The notes: generated by a model not told the origin, from the letters alone. DNA of 64,000 nt from Sphagnum compactum (GCA_965153455.1 OZ234494.1:18724001-18788000), one strand, 5' to 3'. Numbered from the stretch's first letter, positions 24,901 to 36,199 are shown. Made by a program: numbers and translations.

Positions 24901-26555
24901 ACCACTATGAAAGTTTACATTCTGTTCACAGGAATAACTGGCAAAACCAGCAAAGAACACACCATCTGCTCATGCATGGTAATGGCCTCCCGGTTGAATA
25001 TATGCTGCATGCGTAGATCCATCCGAACTGCCCTCATCCGATCCCACAGGAAGCTATGGATTTTGAGAAGCTCCTCACTGTACCCTTGATTTATCAGGGT
25101 CAAGAGATGGTCCATGGTCATTTGCAAAACAGGTAGTGGCCGAATCAATGGTGGTTCCCGTGAAGCAGTTCTTGTATACTGACAATTGCCACAAACAGGG
25201 GCAGCCTCATCAGCTCAATTTCAATCCAGCCACAGCGGCATTCTTCACAAAGAGACCCAAATCCCCATTACAGCCTCCTGATCCTGATCTTGGAGGGCCT
25301 TTCTGAAATTTTCTTCAAGAGAGACAAACCCAAACAGATCCTTCGATCGAGGATTTGAGTTAGGTTAGGAGCTAGGGCCTCAGGGAAGCATTGAAGCAAG
25401 AAGGAGGGAGATTACCTTCTTCACAGCCAAGTTGACACTAGTAAGGTTGCGATCACCATCTACTCTTTCAAACCTGTCCAGATCACCTTTCCTTTCACGT
25501 TCTTGGCGTTCAGGTTCTGTTCTCAACACAATCTTGACATTAAAGCACGGACAAAGAAGTGGAATGATAAGCTTCATGCAAATCTACAAGATTGCAGAGA
25601 AAAAAAATTCCAAAATAACACTTTGAAGTTCAACTGCTGTATCAGTTCCAGCAAAACCAAAATTCGCATGACAAGAATGAGAGCAGTTATAACCTTTTGA
25701 ATATCACTCACAAAGTATCAGACAACCAATTGCCGTCATCATGCCACGAACAGCAGTGACTGACCGCCATGACCCCCACTGACTTCATCAGCTCCCAACA
25801 AAGAGCTTCATGCATATGAGAAAACCAAGCGCGTGATGACTCTTTTCTGCTGCTAAGGAAAAAAGAAAGTAAGAGACACAGAAGCAAAAGAAATTCACCT
25901 GGGCACATGTCAGTGCAGGTCCCAATAATTGCCTCCACATTGCGAAAATCGTCACCAAGAGCTTCAGGTCCCTCCATTTCCATGGCCTCATCATGAGCAG
26001 CAAAATCAACCAGTTTTCCCTGAGGCCTCCTTGGAGCTTCAGCTCTCGTTTGCCTCACTACTAACTCACCTTTAGGTTGCCTAAGCTCTCGATTTGAGAT
26101 GCCACGCTCTTCAAGCCTGCCTGAGGCAGAATCAGGTTTGTCACCAGCTTGGGCAAATCGTAGAAGTCGCCGAGCTTTGGCTTGTTCCTCCCTGCATCAA
26201 ATTATTCAATACCCAACTCTCCACATGAACTTTGTCGACCACTTCCAAGAGGGGAAGGAAAATTCCAATACCCAAAAGTGTGGACTAACCTTAGCAGCTC
26301 AGAGTTTTTCACTGAAGCTTTTGGTGGTGCTGCCTGTTGTTGCTTAGGCACGGGCTGTTGTTGTTTTGCCACCACAGGAGGCACCTTGCGATTGCGGGAG
26401 GGACTGACATTTCTGTTACTTCCTCCATTCTGAACAGGATGTGCAACAGCTCCAGCTGCAGCTCGTCCAAATACAATTCCATGTGGAGGGGGTACAATAG
26501 GACCAGCCCCTGCTCCTACTGATGGAAACGGAGCAGGCCGGCCAAGCCCATCCAT
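18935..26555 (-). CDS. SAC3B: SAC3 family protein B-like (TREX-2 mRNA-export scaffold)
   Basis: SAC3 proteins scaffold the TREX-2 complex that links transcription to mRNA export at the nuclear pore. Twelve coding exons, joined at GT-AG sites: 26555-26290, 26191-25899, 25516-25416, 25178-24963, 24831-24604, 24305-24214, 23603-23510, 23078-22986, 22787-21892, 21788-21662, 21527-20475, 20098-18935. They total 4623 bp (1540 residues), all phases agree, and a TGA closes the frame. Residues 1-~90 are Pro/Ala/Gln-rich. The signature GTCTDMCP ends exon 2, and the SAC3/GANP domain (about 180-465) includes ERERKGDLDRFE, FLWDRMRAVRMDLRMQHIFN and LLKLDKHPGY. An acidic region and a charged Ala/Glu/Arg coiled coil (about 685-745) follow, then a long C-terminal region of the SAC3B type ending in a predicted helix. 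The start is the first ATG after an in-frame upstream TGA. Exon 11 could start 20 bp earlier at another AG, but that breaks the frame. Confidence 0.92.
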
Positions 26556-27240
26556 AGCTGCTGCTGCTACCTCCCTCTTTCTACTGTTCTCTGACCAAAA
26601 TTGTACTATGGCTCCAGCAGCTCACAGAGGACCTCCTTCTGCTGCAACTGCTCCTACTTCTATTGCAATTGATCATCCTCAAAGCTACCATCTCCGGAAA
26701 ACATGTCCATAGCATATCTCCCAAACACCAAAATGCTTCAACGTGCTTCAACGCAACAATCTTAAAAGCTCCTTCCTTCTAAAAAAAAACTTTCTTGTTG
26801 AATTTCTCCACCACAATACTCATCTAAAATCCAAAGCTCCAAGGACGACAAGAGCTGCAAAAACACCACCAAACAAAACAAAAACACAAGGTCTCTTTCT
26901 TCCTCCAAGAGCAAAACTCCGATCCTAAACCCTAAAACCCCCCCTGCCCCACCAAAACCCAAAAATTGCTCACAACAGGAAAAATTTCCTGGCCTTTTCG
27001 CTACAGAACTCAATAAAATCTTTGCGACAACGAGGCAGAATTGTGATAGGACCTAGTGCGAAATCCCGCCTCCGTTCTTCCTTATTTCATTCTCGCAACG
27101 CTGCCATGCCATACGTTTTGCTCATCTCTCTCTCTCTCTCTCTCTCCCTCTCGCTCTCTCTGCGGATTCTTCAGCTCCAGAATTAGGGTTAGGGTTTGAG
27201 ACCAAAGCTAGCAAAGAGAATTCCTGAATCCTACTCTTTT
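26556..27240 (-). promoter_or_regulatory. 5' UTR and putative promoter of the SAC3B-type gene
   Basis: Upstream of the ATG at 26555 there is no other supported gene. 27124-27160 is a CT run (GA on the gene's sense strand). Telobox-like AAACCCTAA sequences occur near 26927-26940 and, on the opposite strand, near 27183-27200. GA tracts and teloboxes are common in promoters of constitutively expressed plant genes. No TATA box or transcription start can be fixed from the sequence alone. Confidence 0.45.
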
Positions 27241-27247
27241 TCATAAT

Positions 27248-27308
27248 AATAAAACCTCTTGAAATATTAACAGATTTAAATTATTCAAGTATTTCAAGAG
27301 GTTTTATT
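27248..27308. repeat. Perfect 18-bp inverted repeat (fold-back)
   Basis: The left arm 27248-27265 and right arm 27291-27308 are exact reverse complements around a 25-nt AT-rich spacer. The right-hand block (ATTATTCAAGTATTTCAAGAG) also recurs as a direct repeat about 55 bp downstream (near 27333-27355). It could be the end of a small MITE-type element. It lies about 0.7 kb upstream of the SAC3B start codon. Confidence 0.8.
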
Positions 27309-27779
27309 TATAAACTTAAAGTATGAGGTTTTAATTATTCAAGTATTTCAAGAGCTTTTTATGGACATATCACTTGGATTGGAAATGATTGAAATTTGGA
27401 TTTGAAATTAGAGCACGGGTATTGGATTTGAATTTTTTTTGTATATGGAAAGTGGAACAGAATGGAATTGAATAACGAAATTGATTTGATTCATAATGCT
27501 ATTGGATTTCATTCCTTTGATATTAAATAAAGTTTGAAGTTGATTTTCTATATGAAACCAAATACAATTTTCATTGTCACTATTAACCATTTGGGTGTTT
27601 GATGACCCATTGTTCAAATAATTTCTTTCTTAACCTCTCTCCTTCAACCTTTGCATGTTCTACCTCTCTAATAACATAAAGTTTCAAATTATCAAACCTT
27701 ATGAATGGATTTTTAATAAGTGTTCAATCAAGCCTAGGCTAATTTTAATTCCTATGCTCATAATAGGTCTGCAACCAAC

Positions 27780-28740
27780 ACAAAGCTACATTGATCTTTG
27801 CTAGCCTATTTACTTTAAAATGAAGTGATTCAAAATCCACCACCTATTTTTCAAAGTTCCAAAAACATTTTCAATAATCATTCTACTAAAATTCATTGCA
27901 TTATCATATCCTTAATTGTCCTCATCCTATGGTGATCTTCAATTTTTTCTACAAGTATGTGTGAATAAGATATGCAAGGTCCCCAATCAAATAAGGAGTG
28001 CACCTTGTGCATAAAACCTACACAACTAATTCTTGCAAAATGTCATGGTTTTTCAAATCCTTATAGGTATAAGTTGGACATTTTGAATTGGACGCCATCA
28101 TGCACCTCCCCCCCGCCCCAAATTGATTTACGCACACCTTCCAAAAGATCTTGTTAGCATCACTTGCAAAATAATCAAGCAATTTTTTTCACTATTGAAA
28201 AAATCACATGTTGGTAAAGTCATTTTGCGATTTAAACGGTTTGCTAGATGAATGTGTGTCCTAGCAATTGCATTAGTAACATTTGGCAACCATGTTAGTT
28301 CCTTGAAATTGCTAATGATTCCTTTCCAATTGTGCACCTATAAGAATGTTGATGTATTAATTAAATAGTTTTTGCTCATTAGTGACGATATCACAAACTA
28401 TGTCAATATACTTCCTTGTAGTTGAGCAGTCAACTTTTAAATGACCCACAATATGATGAGGGGAGGTACCATGTATAAACCTATAAATCACCAATGTAAC
28501 AATTTTCCTAGTCTTCGAGTAGGGTTGAATTTGATTAACACATTTAGGTAAGGTGTCAAGATCCAAGTCAAGTTTTCAAATGCTTCAAGATTCATTTTGT
28601 AAATCTTCCTATACTTTTGATGGTGCATCTCTTCTATTGTTATCCACACAATCCGCACCATATAATTTGAAAGTGTCTTTTGCCTAGGTTCCACCCAAAG
28701 TGTGTGTAGTATATGTTTTTTCCTTAACACAATCAATCAC
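27780..28740 (-). pseudogene. PIF/Harbinger (HARBI1/ALP1-like) transposase remnant
   Basis: Pieces of a Harbinger DDE nuclease lie in the right order on the minus strand but in shifting frames. An N-terminal helix-turn-helix-like segment is at 28560-28360 (HLKVDCSTTRKYIDIV). Then come a 'FKELTWLPNV..AI..THI' block near 28310-28250, FWKVCVNQFG followed by VHD near 28150-28100 (the family's 'F-DV-V--PG-VHD'), and NFSRMIIENVFGTLKNRW near 27890-27840 (the family's 'RM-VE--FG-LK-RW'). Frameshifts and stops separate the blocks, so it is dead. Terminal inverted repeats and a target duplication were not found. Confidence 0.75.
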
Positions 28741-29510
28741 AACAAAAGCACAAAAGAAAACCGTATGGAAGGTCCATTCATAGAATTCATTATTTACCGC
28801 GCCTTTAACTTGTAATTAGCACAATTGCCCGATGTTGTAGTCAACAACATCCATATGACCACAACTATACCATGAAAAACAAGAATCCATGGTTGCAAAC
28901 TTGGAAAATGCAATTAAACGTTAGCAAGTTTGAACTCATTGTTTTCTCAATTATCTATTCTCTATGTTTGAAGGTCCTTGGGCTCAATTTAAGGAGCTAC
29001 AAAAGTAGGATGGAAATTTTTTTTTAATGAAAAATGTTGTTCATTAAACTAAAATGTTTTACTATAGATGTTAAGAGTCATGACTTGAAAGAATAGAAAC
29101 CTAAAAAGGCATTTGAGAAGTGAAGTGAACATTATCTTGGAATGGCAACAAGTGTGTGCACTATTTACTTTATTATTAGTGTTCCAAGTCTTTTGCACTA
29201 GTTTTTTTCCCACTTCAAATTGAAAAAAAATGACTAAGGTTAACTATGCACCCTACATATGACAATCCATTCATGTGCATGATGTAGACAAAGTGGGCAT
29301 GAAGAATTAGCCAATGAGAGCCCACCAACTACCATTGGGGTGTGAACCGTTTGATCAATGTGATCATTTGCATATCACTAATGAATAAGGGTGCATGAAG
29401 GTGGTTTTGTAATGTTTAAACATTTGGTGTAAAAATTATTGAATATCAAACAATTTTGTCATAAAATATTTAATAAAAATCAAATTTTAACTTTTAAAGC
29501 AATTGGGGGA
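28741..29510. other. AT-rich spacer, nothing recognised
   Basis: No open frame of note and no motif that I can assign. It lies between the Harbinger remnant and the GC-rich LTR. Confidence 0.5.
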
Positions 29511-30341
29511 TGCTCATTGACGCGCTCCTTGGTCTCGGGGTGAACCCACTTGAGGGTTCACCAATTGTGAAGTTGCGGAAAGTTGGGACCGAAGGGCACG
29601 CTCCCGACTTCCAACTCTAGAAAGGGGTAGAGGGTCGAGTTGGAAGCCCCGGGATTAGACTAGGAAGATGGACTAGTAGATCAAGCACGAATCTGCATCC
29701 AAAACCAACCACAAATGGGTTAGTTCACATTCGGGAACACCCTTGGGTGTTGGGACAAGCCACGGGCACTTTGGACTATTTGACTCACCACGGCCCGGAG
29801 TTGGGGGAAGCCACCACCTTCCCCCTTATAGTATTCTCTGCAACTCGCCACGGAGCCTACATCCAAATGGCACATTTTGTTGGGACTCCCGAAATGGAGT
29901 CCCGAAATTGTCCCGCTGGGACTCCCGGAACTTTGAACGGTCATAACTCTCAATTCTAAAGTCCAATCGCAACAAGGTCTAAACCAAAGTTGTAGCCCTT
30001 GTCGAGATCTTTCCAACGCTATGTCGCACTCCCTAAGGCAATGTCGGGAAAGAGTCGATTCCCGACTTTTAGTGGTCGGGAGTCAAACTGCCAATTTGAC
30101 TCCCGGCCCTTCTTTTGCCTATAACTTGGGCTGCAGATGTCCGAATTGCCAATGCGAGGCCATTTTCGATATCTACGTTTCAAGACTTTTCCAATGACAC
30201 CAAGAACACCCCAAGGCGAGGTGTTTTGCCCCTTGCTGTCGAGCTCTAAACATTCGGGAGTCCTGGAGGACTCCAAATCCCAACTTTTCCAAGTGTTGGG
30301 CTTCACCCCCACACTTGGCCAAAGTAGGGTTGCGACACTCA
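29511..30341 (+). repeat. LTR remnant (about 830 bp) of an unidentified LTR retrotransposon
   Basis: This block stands out by its high GC content against flanking DNA of about 30% GC (estimated by eye). It contains no coding frame with a known motif and has many repeated GGGAGTC/GACTCCC words. It ends in CA at 30341 and is followed directly by TGGTATCA, the start of the primer-binding site for initiator-Met tRNA used by most plant LTR elements. That places the end of a 5' LTR at 30341. The left edge is uncertain: TG at 29511 or 29518. The internal region and second LTR are missing, so it is a truncated 5' end. Confidence 0.55.
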
Positions 30342-30349
30342 TGGTATCA
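30342..30349 (+). promoter_or_regulatory. Primer-binding site, initiator-Met tRNA type (partial)
   Basis: TGGTATCA directly follows the LTR end. The usual site reads TGGTATCAGAGC; the match stops after eight bases. Confidence 0.5.
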
Positions 30350-33022
30350 TTAGGAAGTCTCAAGGAGTAGGGTTTGATGAGGGCAATTTTTTTTTTAAAA
30401 AGATCTATAAATGCAAAAAAATTGAATTTTGAATGATTTTTGTCATTAAAATTTCAATTCAGAGAAATTCAATGAAATTTGGATTACAAATTGAGGCTAA
30501 AAAACATGTATCATTCAAAATTATAATATGTGTTCAGTGGCATGGGCTTGATGATGTTTTTCAGTATTTAGATGTTGTGTCATTAGTTAATATTTTAAGA
30601 AACATTTAACATTAAATGGCAACAAGTTTTTAGAACTTGTTCAAATATTTTAAAAATTAATTTAAAGATGCGACCACATTAAAATTAAAGTACAAAATGT
30701 GGTGATTTGTTTTCAATATTTTTCAAAAAAATTCAAATTTTTTTCAGAAAAAAAGAATATTGTGAAAAAATATTCTTTCTAAAAAACATTTGGTGAAATT
30801 TCTCAAAAGAAATGTTGCATGGGCCATAGTAGTATTTCTTAAAGTAACATTGAAATTGGAATTAAACCAAACTAAAAATTGCAAAACCACAAATAAAATG
30901 AGATCTTTAACAAATCAATTAAAATATATCTTTGAACTAGGAGGGGAAGAACCTTTGAGGCTTTTAAGTTGTAGTAGAGATTTTTTTTTCCAATTTTGGA
31001 AAAAGAAGGAGTACATACATCCCCAATTGAATGGGTCAAGAAGATGTGAAGCCCTATGTGTGGGTCTTGTATACTCAATAAAGAAAATTTGAGGCGCCAT
31101 TCGTGCAAGATAAAACCCCTAGGTGAACGCTTAGGTGTCCCAAAATAAAGGTCCTAAAACAATATGCTAGCTAGTGGGGCCTTGCATTTTGGGAATGTTC
31201 CCCATCTTAGGGCTTTAGCCATCATAAGAGACGAACTTTATTGAACCTAAGAAAACAAAAATCATGAGGCCAAGAGGTGGAGGGTTCTTATGTCTATTCC
31301 TTACAACTAAGAAAGATTTTAAAGCATGTCAATGAGCATAAGATCCTTTCCGCTTTTAAGGAGTAGTTTGTAAGATCCTTTTTTTGTGGATATAAACATT
31401 TTTTTTATATAGGTGAAATTTATCCAATCCACCTACTTCACAAAATTGAGGAAAAAAAACCACGATATGCATGGTGCATTAAATATAATTATATTAATTA
31501 AATACAAGACATTTCATTTCATTTTTCAAACTCATGTTTCCAATTGGTTGTATAATTTTAACCATTGTCATAAACGCCGCAACAATAATATTAACAATTA
31601 ATAAACACTTACTAATTCTAATTTTGAAACTTTCTAACCCATTTTACCACTAAAAATATATAATCTTATGAGAAACATACAATTGTAATTAATGTTTAGG
31701 GTTTGCAACTAACATCACCCTAACATTGACAAAATGTCACAAATCATAATACCACAATTTTTAACATTGCAAGTTACGATGAATCTCTTAAACATTATTT
31801 GAACATGCTCACACATGATGTTAATTAATAATGAAAAATTCATTTTGGAGTTTCCATTCTAGTCCACAACCTACAAAGCTAATATTTTCTCCCTTAAAAA
31901 AAGAATAAACAGGATTGCATGCTAAAAATTGAGTTAATTTATCATTTTTTGATATTTTAATTAACACCAATGTTTGACTTTGAAATTCATTTCTTAAAAA
32001 TAAATTAAATGTTATTTAATAATGATTATTAACACAATTTTAACATTGATGCCTTGTAATATGTCACCTAAGATTCAATGTTAGATAACATTTTAAGTGT
32101 GGAATGGTGATTAATTTTAACATCATTAATTCTAAACCTAACATTAAAATTAACATCAAATGTGACCATACTTTTGAAAGATTGTTAAAAACATCAACCT
32201 TTATTGTAACATGTTTCAACTAGTGTGTTTTTGTTTTGGCCAAATTGTGTCATTTTTTAAGCAAAAGAATTGAAAATATATATAATTGTAAATTTGACCA
32301 AGTTTTCTTTTCTTGGGGGGGGGGGGGGGGTGGGCAGGGCTGTATTCACCAATTTTTAGATATCAAACAAATTTGGGGGAAACTAACCTGATTAGAAAAA
32401 CATGGAATTTTCAACAATCTTGTTTAAAAATTAGAAGTTTGAACAATTTGTGATTTGATTACTTATGCTTAATGACCGTAAACCCTAAGCCCCAAAACCC
32501 TAAACCCTAATTAGGTTGTATGCCCACTATACAAAGACGGCTTTCAGAGTAGGTAAAACCCGTCAAAGATGACACGTGGAAGAAAAAGAGAGGGCCAGGT
32601 GTGCAGAAACTGCATCTCCGATTAAGATGGAAAAGATAAAATAAAATAAAATTTTTTGGGTTGGTTTTCATTTTTAAAAAATCAAAATGAAAATAAGTTT
32701 CTAAAGCCAAAAGCAACTGAATTGATTAGTTTACTTACTAAACATCCCACGATTTACTAAACTACCCGGTTGGCTGCCGGCAATAGTAACTCACTAGCAT
32801 AATCCCTTTCCTGCTTATTACTAAATTGTTTTCTTTCGCTAATTGAGTCACTAATCGTGGTCTGTTAGTTTACTATTCTCACTAAACGTCGTCTCTCTCG
32901 GTTCCTTTGTTTGCTCGCAGGATACGTTGCTGCGCTCATTTTCTCCTCTCCACTTTTGCCGCTCGCTGCTGTTTGTGTTGTCTCCTCTTCTTTTGTTCTG
33001 CAGTCTCCTCTTCTTTGCGCTC
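30350..33022. other. AT-rich intergenic DNA
   Basis: No gene is supported. 31130-31230 has a degenerate member of a dispersed repeat (GGGCTTTAGCC-type words) also seen near 38.7, 51.0 and 54.3 kb. A run of 16 G lies at 32315-32330. Telomere-like CCCTAAACCCTAA occurs near 32480-32512. From about 32880 the sequence becomes CT-rich, which may mark an unseen 5' UTR on the plus strand. Confidence 0.45.
32315..32330. repeat. Run of 16 G
   Basis: A pure G run in AT-rich DNA, followed by TGGGCAGGGC. It could fold into a G-quadruplex. It could also be an artefact of copy-number error in sequencing. Confidence 0.9.
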
Positions 33023-33560
33023 GCACATTCTGAACAAAGTCACGCTGATATTCGGATTCCCTGACTTCTCAGGTTTGTTTTGATGTTTCCATTTCCTGTA
33101 TTTGTGTTTGATTCAGTTCGCATTGGTGTGAAAGTTTCCTGTGTTCTGCCTTCTTTTCTCTCGACTGGCAAATTCTGCACAAAATCATGCTGATATTCGG
33201 ATTCCCTGACTTCTCAGGTTTATTTTGATGTTTCCAATTCCTGTATTGTGCTTGATTCAGTTCGCATTCGTGCGAAAGTTTCCTGTGTTCTGCCTTCTCT
33301 TCTTTCGACTGGCACATTCTGAACAAAATCATGCTGACATTCGGATTCCTTAACTTCTCAGGTTTGTTTTGATTTTTTCAATTCCTGTATTTGTGCTTGA
33401 TTCGGTTCGCATTCGTGTGGATGCGTGCTTGCCTAGTAGTGTTTTTGTTCTTATCGGTGGCTATAATGTTGATATTCGGATTCCCTTACTTCTGAGCTTT
33501 GTTTTGCTTGCTTCAATTCCTGCATCTGTGCTTGGTTCAGTTCGTATTGGTGTGAAGTTT
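33023..33560. repeat. ~145-bp tandem repeat, three full and one or two decayed units
   Basis: Units start at 33023, 33168 and 33312 (spacing 145 and 144), with a decayed unit from about 33456 and a last trace near 33600. Each contains ATTCGGATTCC, a CTGACTTCTCAGG palindromic word, TTGATTCAGTTCGCATT and TTTCCTGTGTTCTGCC. No conserved reading frame runs through the units. Confidence 0.85.
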
Positions 33561-34216
33561 GATTCTTAATTGTTTTTCTGTTCTGTTCGTAATAATGATT
33601 CGGATTCCTCGACTTCTCTCCCAGCTTTGCGTCGGTTGTTGATTCAATACAAAGAACTGAATCAAGCTATACCTACAGGTACCTACGACCTTTTCCAATC
33701 TGCATCTTTGCCGATAGATATTCATTGTCGGATCGATAGATAAAAGATTTCGACTTGATCTCCTGTTTTAAACTAAAGGTGCTGCATCCAGCGATCCCCC
33801 ACAAGTTCATCAGTATGCGAATTCCCAGACCTTGAATGCATTCAAGCACTAAGTCACGATGAGAATTGTGGAGATGCACTTGCAACTATGTTGCACATAA
33901 ATACCGAACCAACATGTATAACTCTCTTGTTGCAGGCATTGGATAACACTTTCCAGACTGGAACAGTAAAAGAAAAGCCAGAGAGCTAGCTTCACAAGGT
34001 TAATTAAGCTTCATGACTAAGACATTGCTTTTGTAATTTTGGGGTTCAGTCACAAACAGACAAATCATTGCAGATCCTTGTGTGAAGGAACACCAGTGAT
34101 TGTCTTCTTCATACTTCTCATCATCTTCTTCATCCTATAAAGCCGAATATCTGTTTCATAGTTTCCACGTTTGCCTTTATGCAGATACTGTGGATCTTTG
34201 AGACTCATGGTGGACT

Positions 34217-34429
34217 TCAAAACGAACAAAATTTTGTATGGACTGACAATCTTGCCAATGTACATATCTCAAGTTTGGAATTTGACAGACTACAATTGTG
34301 CAGTTTCACAAAGCGTTTGGGACCCTGAAAGATTTTGCCAAGGGACAGCTCCATGTACCACTTTTGAGATATGTGTGTATCAATCTGCAGTCTCCTGATG
34401 ATGTTTGAATCTATTGAGCTCTCATCATA
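34217..34429 (-). CDS. Possible downstream exon of the coiled-coil gene
   Basis: A strong acceptor (TATCTGTTGCAG) precedes 34429, and the frame opened there reads YDESSIDSNIIRRLQIDTH and continues for 70 codons to a TGA at 34219-34217. It is in phase with a donor after 34907 of the upstream frame. A second protein-like frame (34265-34065, Lys/Arg/Met-rich) overlaps it and cannot be joined without a frameshift. The join is an inference. Confidence 0.35.
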   Translation of the reverse strand, partial: YDESSIDSNIIRRLQIDTHISQKWYMELSLGKIFQGPKRFVKLHNCSLSNSKLEICTLARLSVHTKFCSF

Positions 34430-34906
34430 CTGCAACAGATATTGTCACAAAACAATGAGCTGCAGAGAATGATGATCAACCCACAATTTGACTACATGTC
34501 AGATTCGGTTCAGATTTCTGTCCTAAACATTATCTGGTGCGTTTTCTCTCTCTCTACTCCAAGTTGCCACTCAATTCACAAACCTGAATCATGAAAATAT
34601 ATGTGCAATAACAAATCCTGAAAAGGCATAGCCTTAACTGGCTTAATTAGATGGCATTTGTATAAGCTGACAATGGTATTTGCCCATTGTCAGCTTTGAA
34701 AGTCTCTGATGATTTTTACTGCTATAGACATGCCTCATCATCCCTCTGAGTATCAATAACATGTGTCTGCTGCAGCTGTGTAAGAAGCAAAGAAAAGCAT
34801 CTGAAACATGTTCTCAGAATCAGGCACTACTGAAGGAAGGGCTTGGAAACCTCGAAGTTGATGCAAATCACCAGAAACGGGAAGCTGAATCCGAAAGGAA
34901 GATTAC

Positions 34907-35383
34907 CTCCATTGGAGTAATAGGTGAGCAATCCCCATCATCTTCATCGCCACAACTGGTTGGCTTCATCTTCTTCCTCGCCTCTTGATCTCTAGTCATC
35001 TCCGTGAGCAGTTTCCTCTTCTGCTCCGGAACAGCAGCAGCACTATTGGTACTAGGGCAATGAATCTCCACTGAGAAAATCTCGGTCAACACCTCGCCCA
35101 CTTGAAGAAGGTAGTTGTGCATTGCTTCCTGCAACAGTTTGAGCTTTTCTCGAAGATCATCAATCATGTTCTGTTGCTGTCTCTTCACCTGTTCAAGCAG
35201 CTTCTCCTTGATGGCAGCGAATACCGCCACCTGCTTCTGGATGGCGGCATTGTATGCCTCCTCTTCACTACAGTACACATCAACCACTCGACCGCTAGCA
35301 CCATCTCGCGATTCGCGCAACACAATGTTGTACAAGTTTTTGTGGCCGACTAGAGGACTTGCAACAGCACTTCCCGGTGCCAT
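34907..35383 (-). CDS. Unknown protein with a central coiled coil
   Basis: I do not recognise this gene. The ATG at 35383 opens about 159 codons with clear protein-like composition and higher GC than its surroundings. Residues 1-45 read MAPGSAVASPLVGHKNLYN, then RVVDVYCSEEEAYNAAI. Residues 45-105 are a Lys/Glu/Gln/Leu helix likely to form a coiled coil (EKLLEQVKRQQQNMIDDLREK). Residues ~130-150 form a basic patch (EQKRKLL and EARKKMK), perhaps a nuclear signal, followed by an acidic DEDDGD stretch. A likely donor (GAG|GTAATC) follows 34907; without splicing, the frame would run to a stop at 34868. Function is unknown. A nuclear structural or adaptor role is only a guess from composition. Confidence 0.6.
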
Positions 35384-35913
35384 TTTATAAGGTAAAACCA
35401 CAAATCCCTCTTTCTGGAAACCCGGATCTGAAGTGCAACTAGTCTTCGTTACTTAGCAGACAACCCAAAAAATCCTCCTTATCAGAGTCAGAATGCTCTC
35501 AATACTAATGCTACTGGATTGCCGCTTAGTGAAGATCACCAGCAACTAGAAATCCATCAATAACAACTTCAATGGAAAAAACCTTCCACACAAGAAGACG
35601 CCAGAAAAGATTATGCAAAAACAACTCAGGAACTCAGGATTGTTACTCCGCAGAAACAGAGTTTTTTACTGCACGGAAAGAGAATTTTTAACTGCTTTCT
35701 TGGTGAGTAAGTAGCTGGGTTTGTCTGTGTGTCTCTCTCTTCTTTATTTTCCTACTTACGGCTCTTAATTAAGTGGCATCCAAGAGTGCAAGGGTTTAGG
35801 GTTTAGGGCAGAAAGGGTTTTGTGGAGGAGGGGGCACGGAGTCTTCATAAGTGACATTCAAGAGTGCAAAAACGTACTGGTTTTAAATTCTCTTTGAAAC
35901 ATGAAGAAACTGA

Positions 35914-36195
35914 TCAAATTCAAATCCATTTGTCTATGGAATTTGCTCAGCTTGTGGTTGTTGGTGTTATTGTTCATTATATGTGGGTGTTGCAGTGGGT
36001 TTGTTCCACTATTTTGCCGTGTTGCTGTGAGGTAGTCTTTGACCTTAGACAACTCAAATTCAAATCCATTCTTTTAATGAAGTTGCTTAGCTTGTGGTTG
36101 TTTTATGTTAGTGTTTGTACTTACATGTGGTGTTGCAACTTGTGGTGTTTTTCTGTTGCTCTATTTAAGCAGGAGGATGGTGGATCAACAGGAAA
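35914..36195. repeat. Two-copy ~141-bp tandem duplication
   Basis: Copies start at 35914 and 36055 with CAAATTCAAATCCATT and share GCTTAGCTTGTGGTTGTT-type words and ATGTGGTGTTGCA. An open frame of 120 codons spans both, but it is Cys/Trp/Leu-rich with no known motif, so I treat it as non-coding. Confidence 0.8.
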
Positions 36196-36199
36196 CAGT

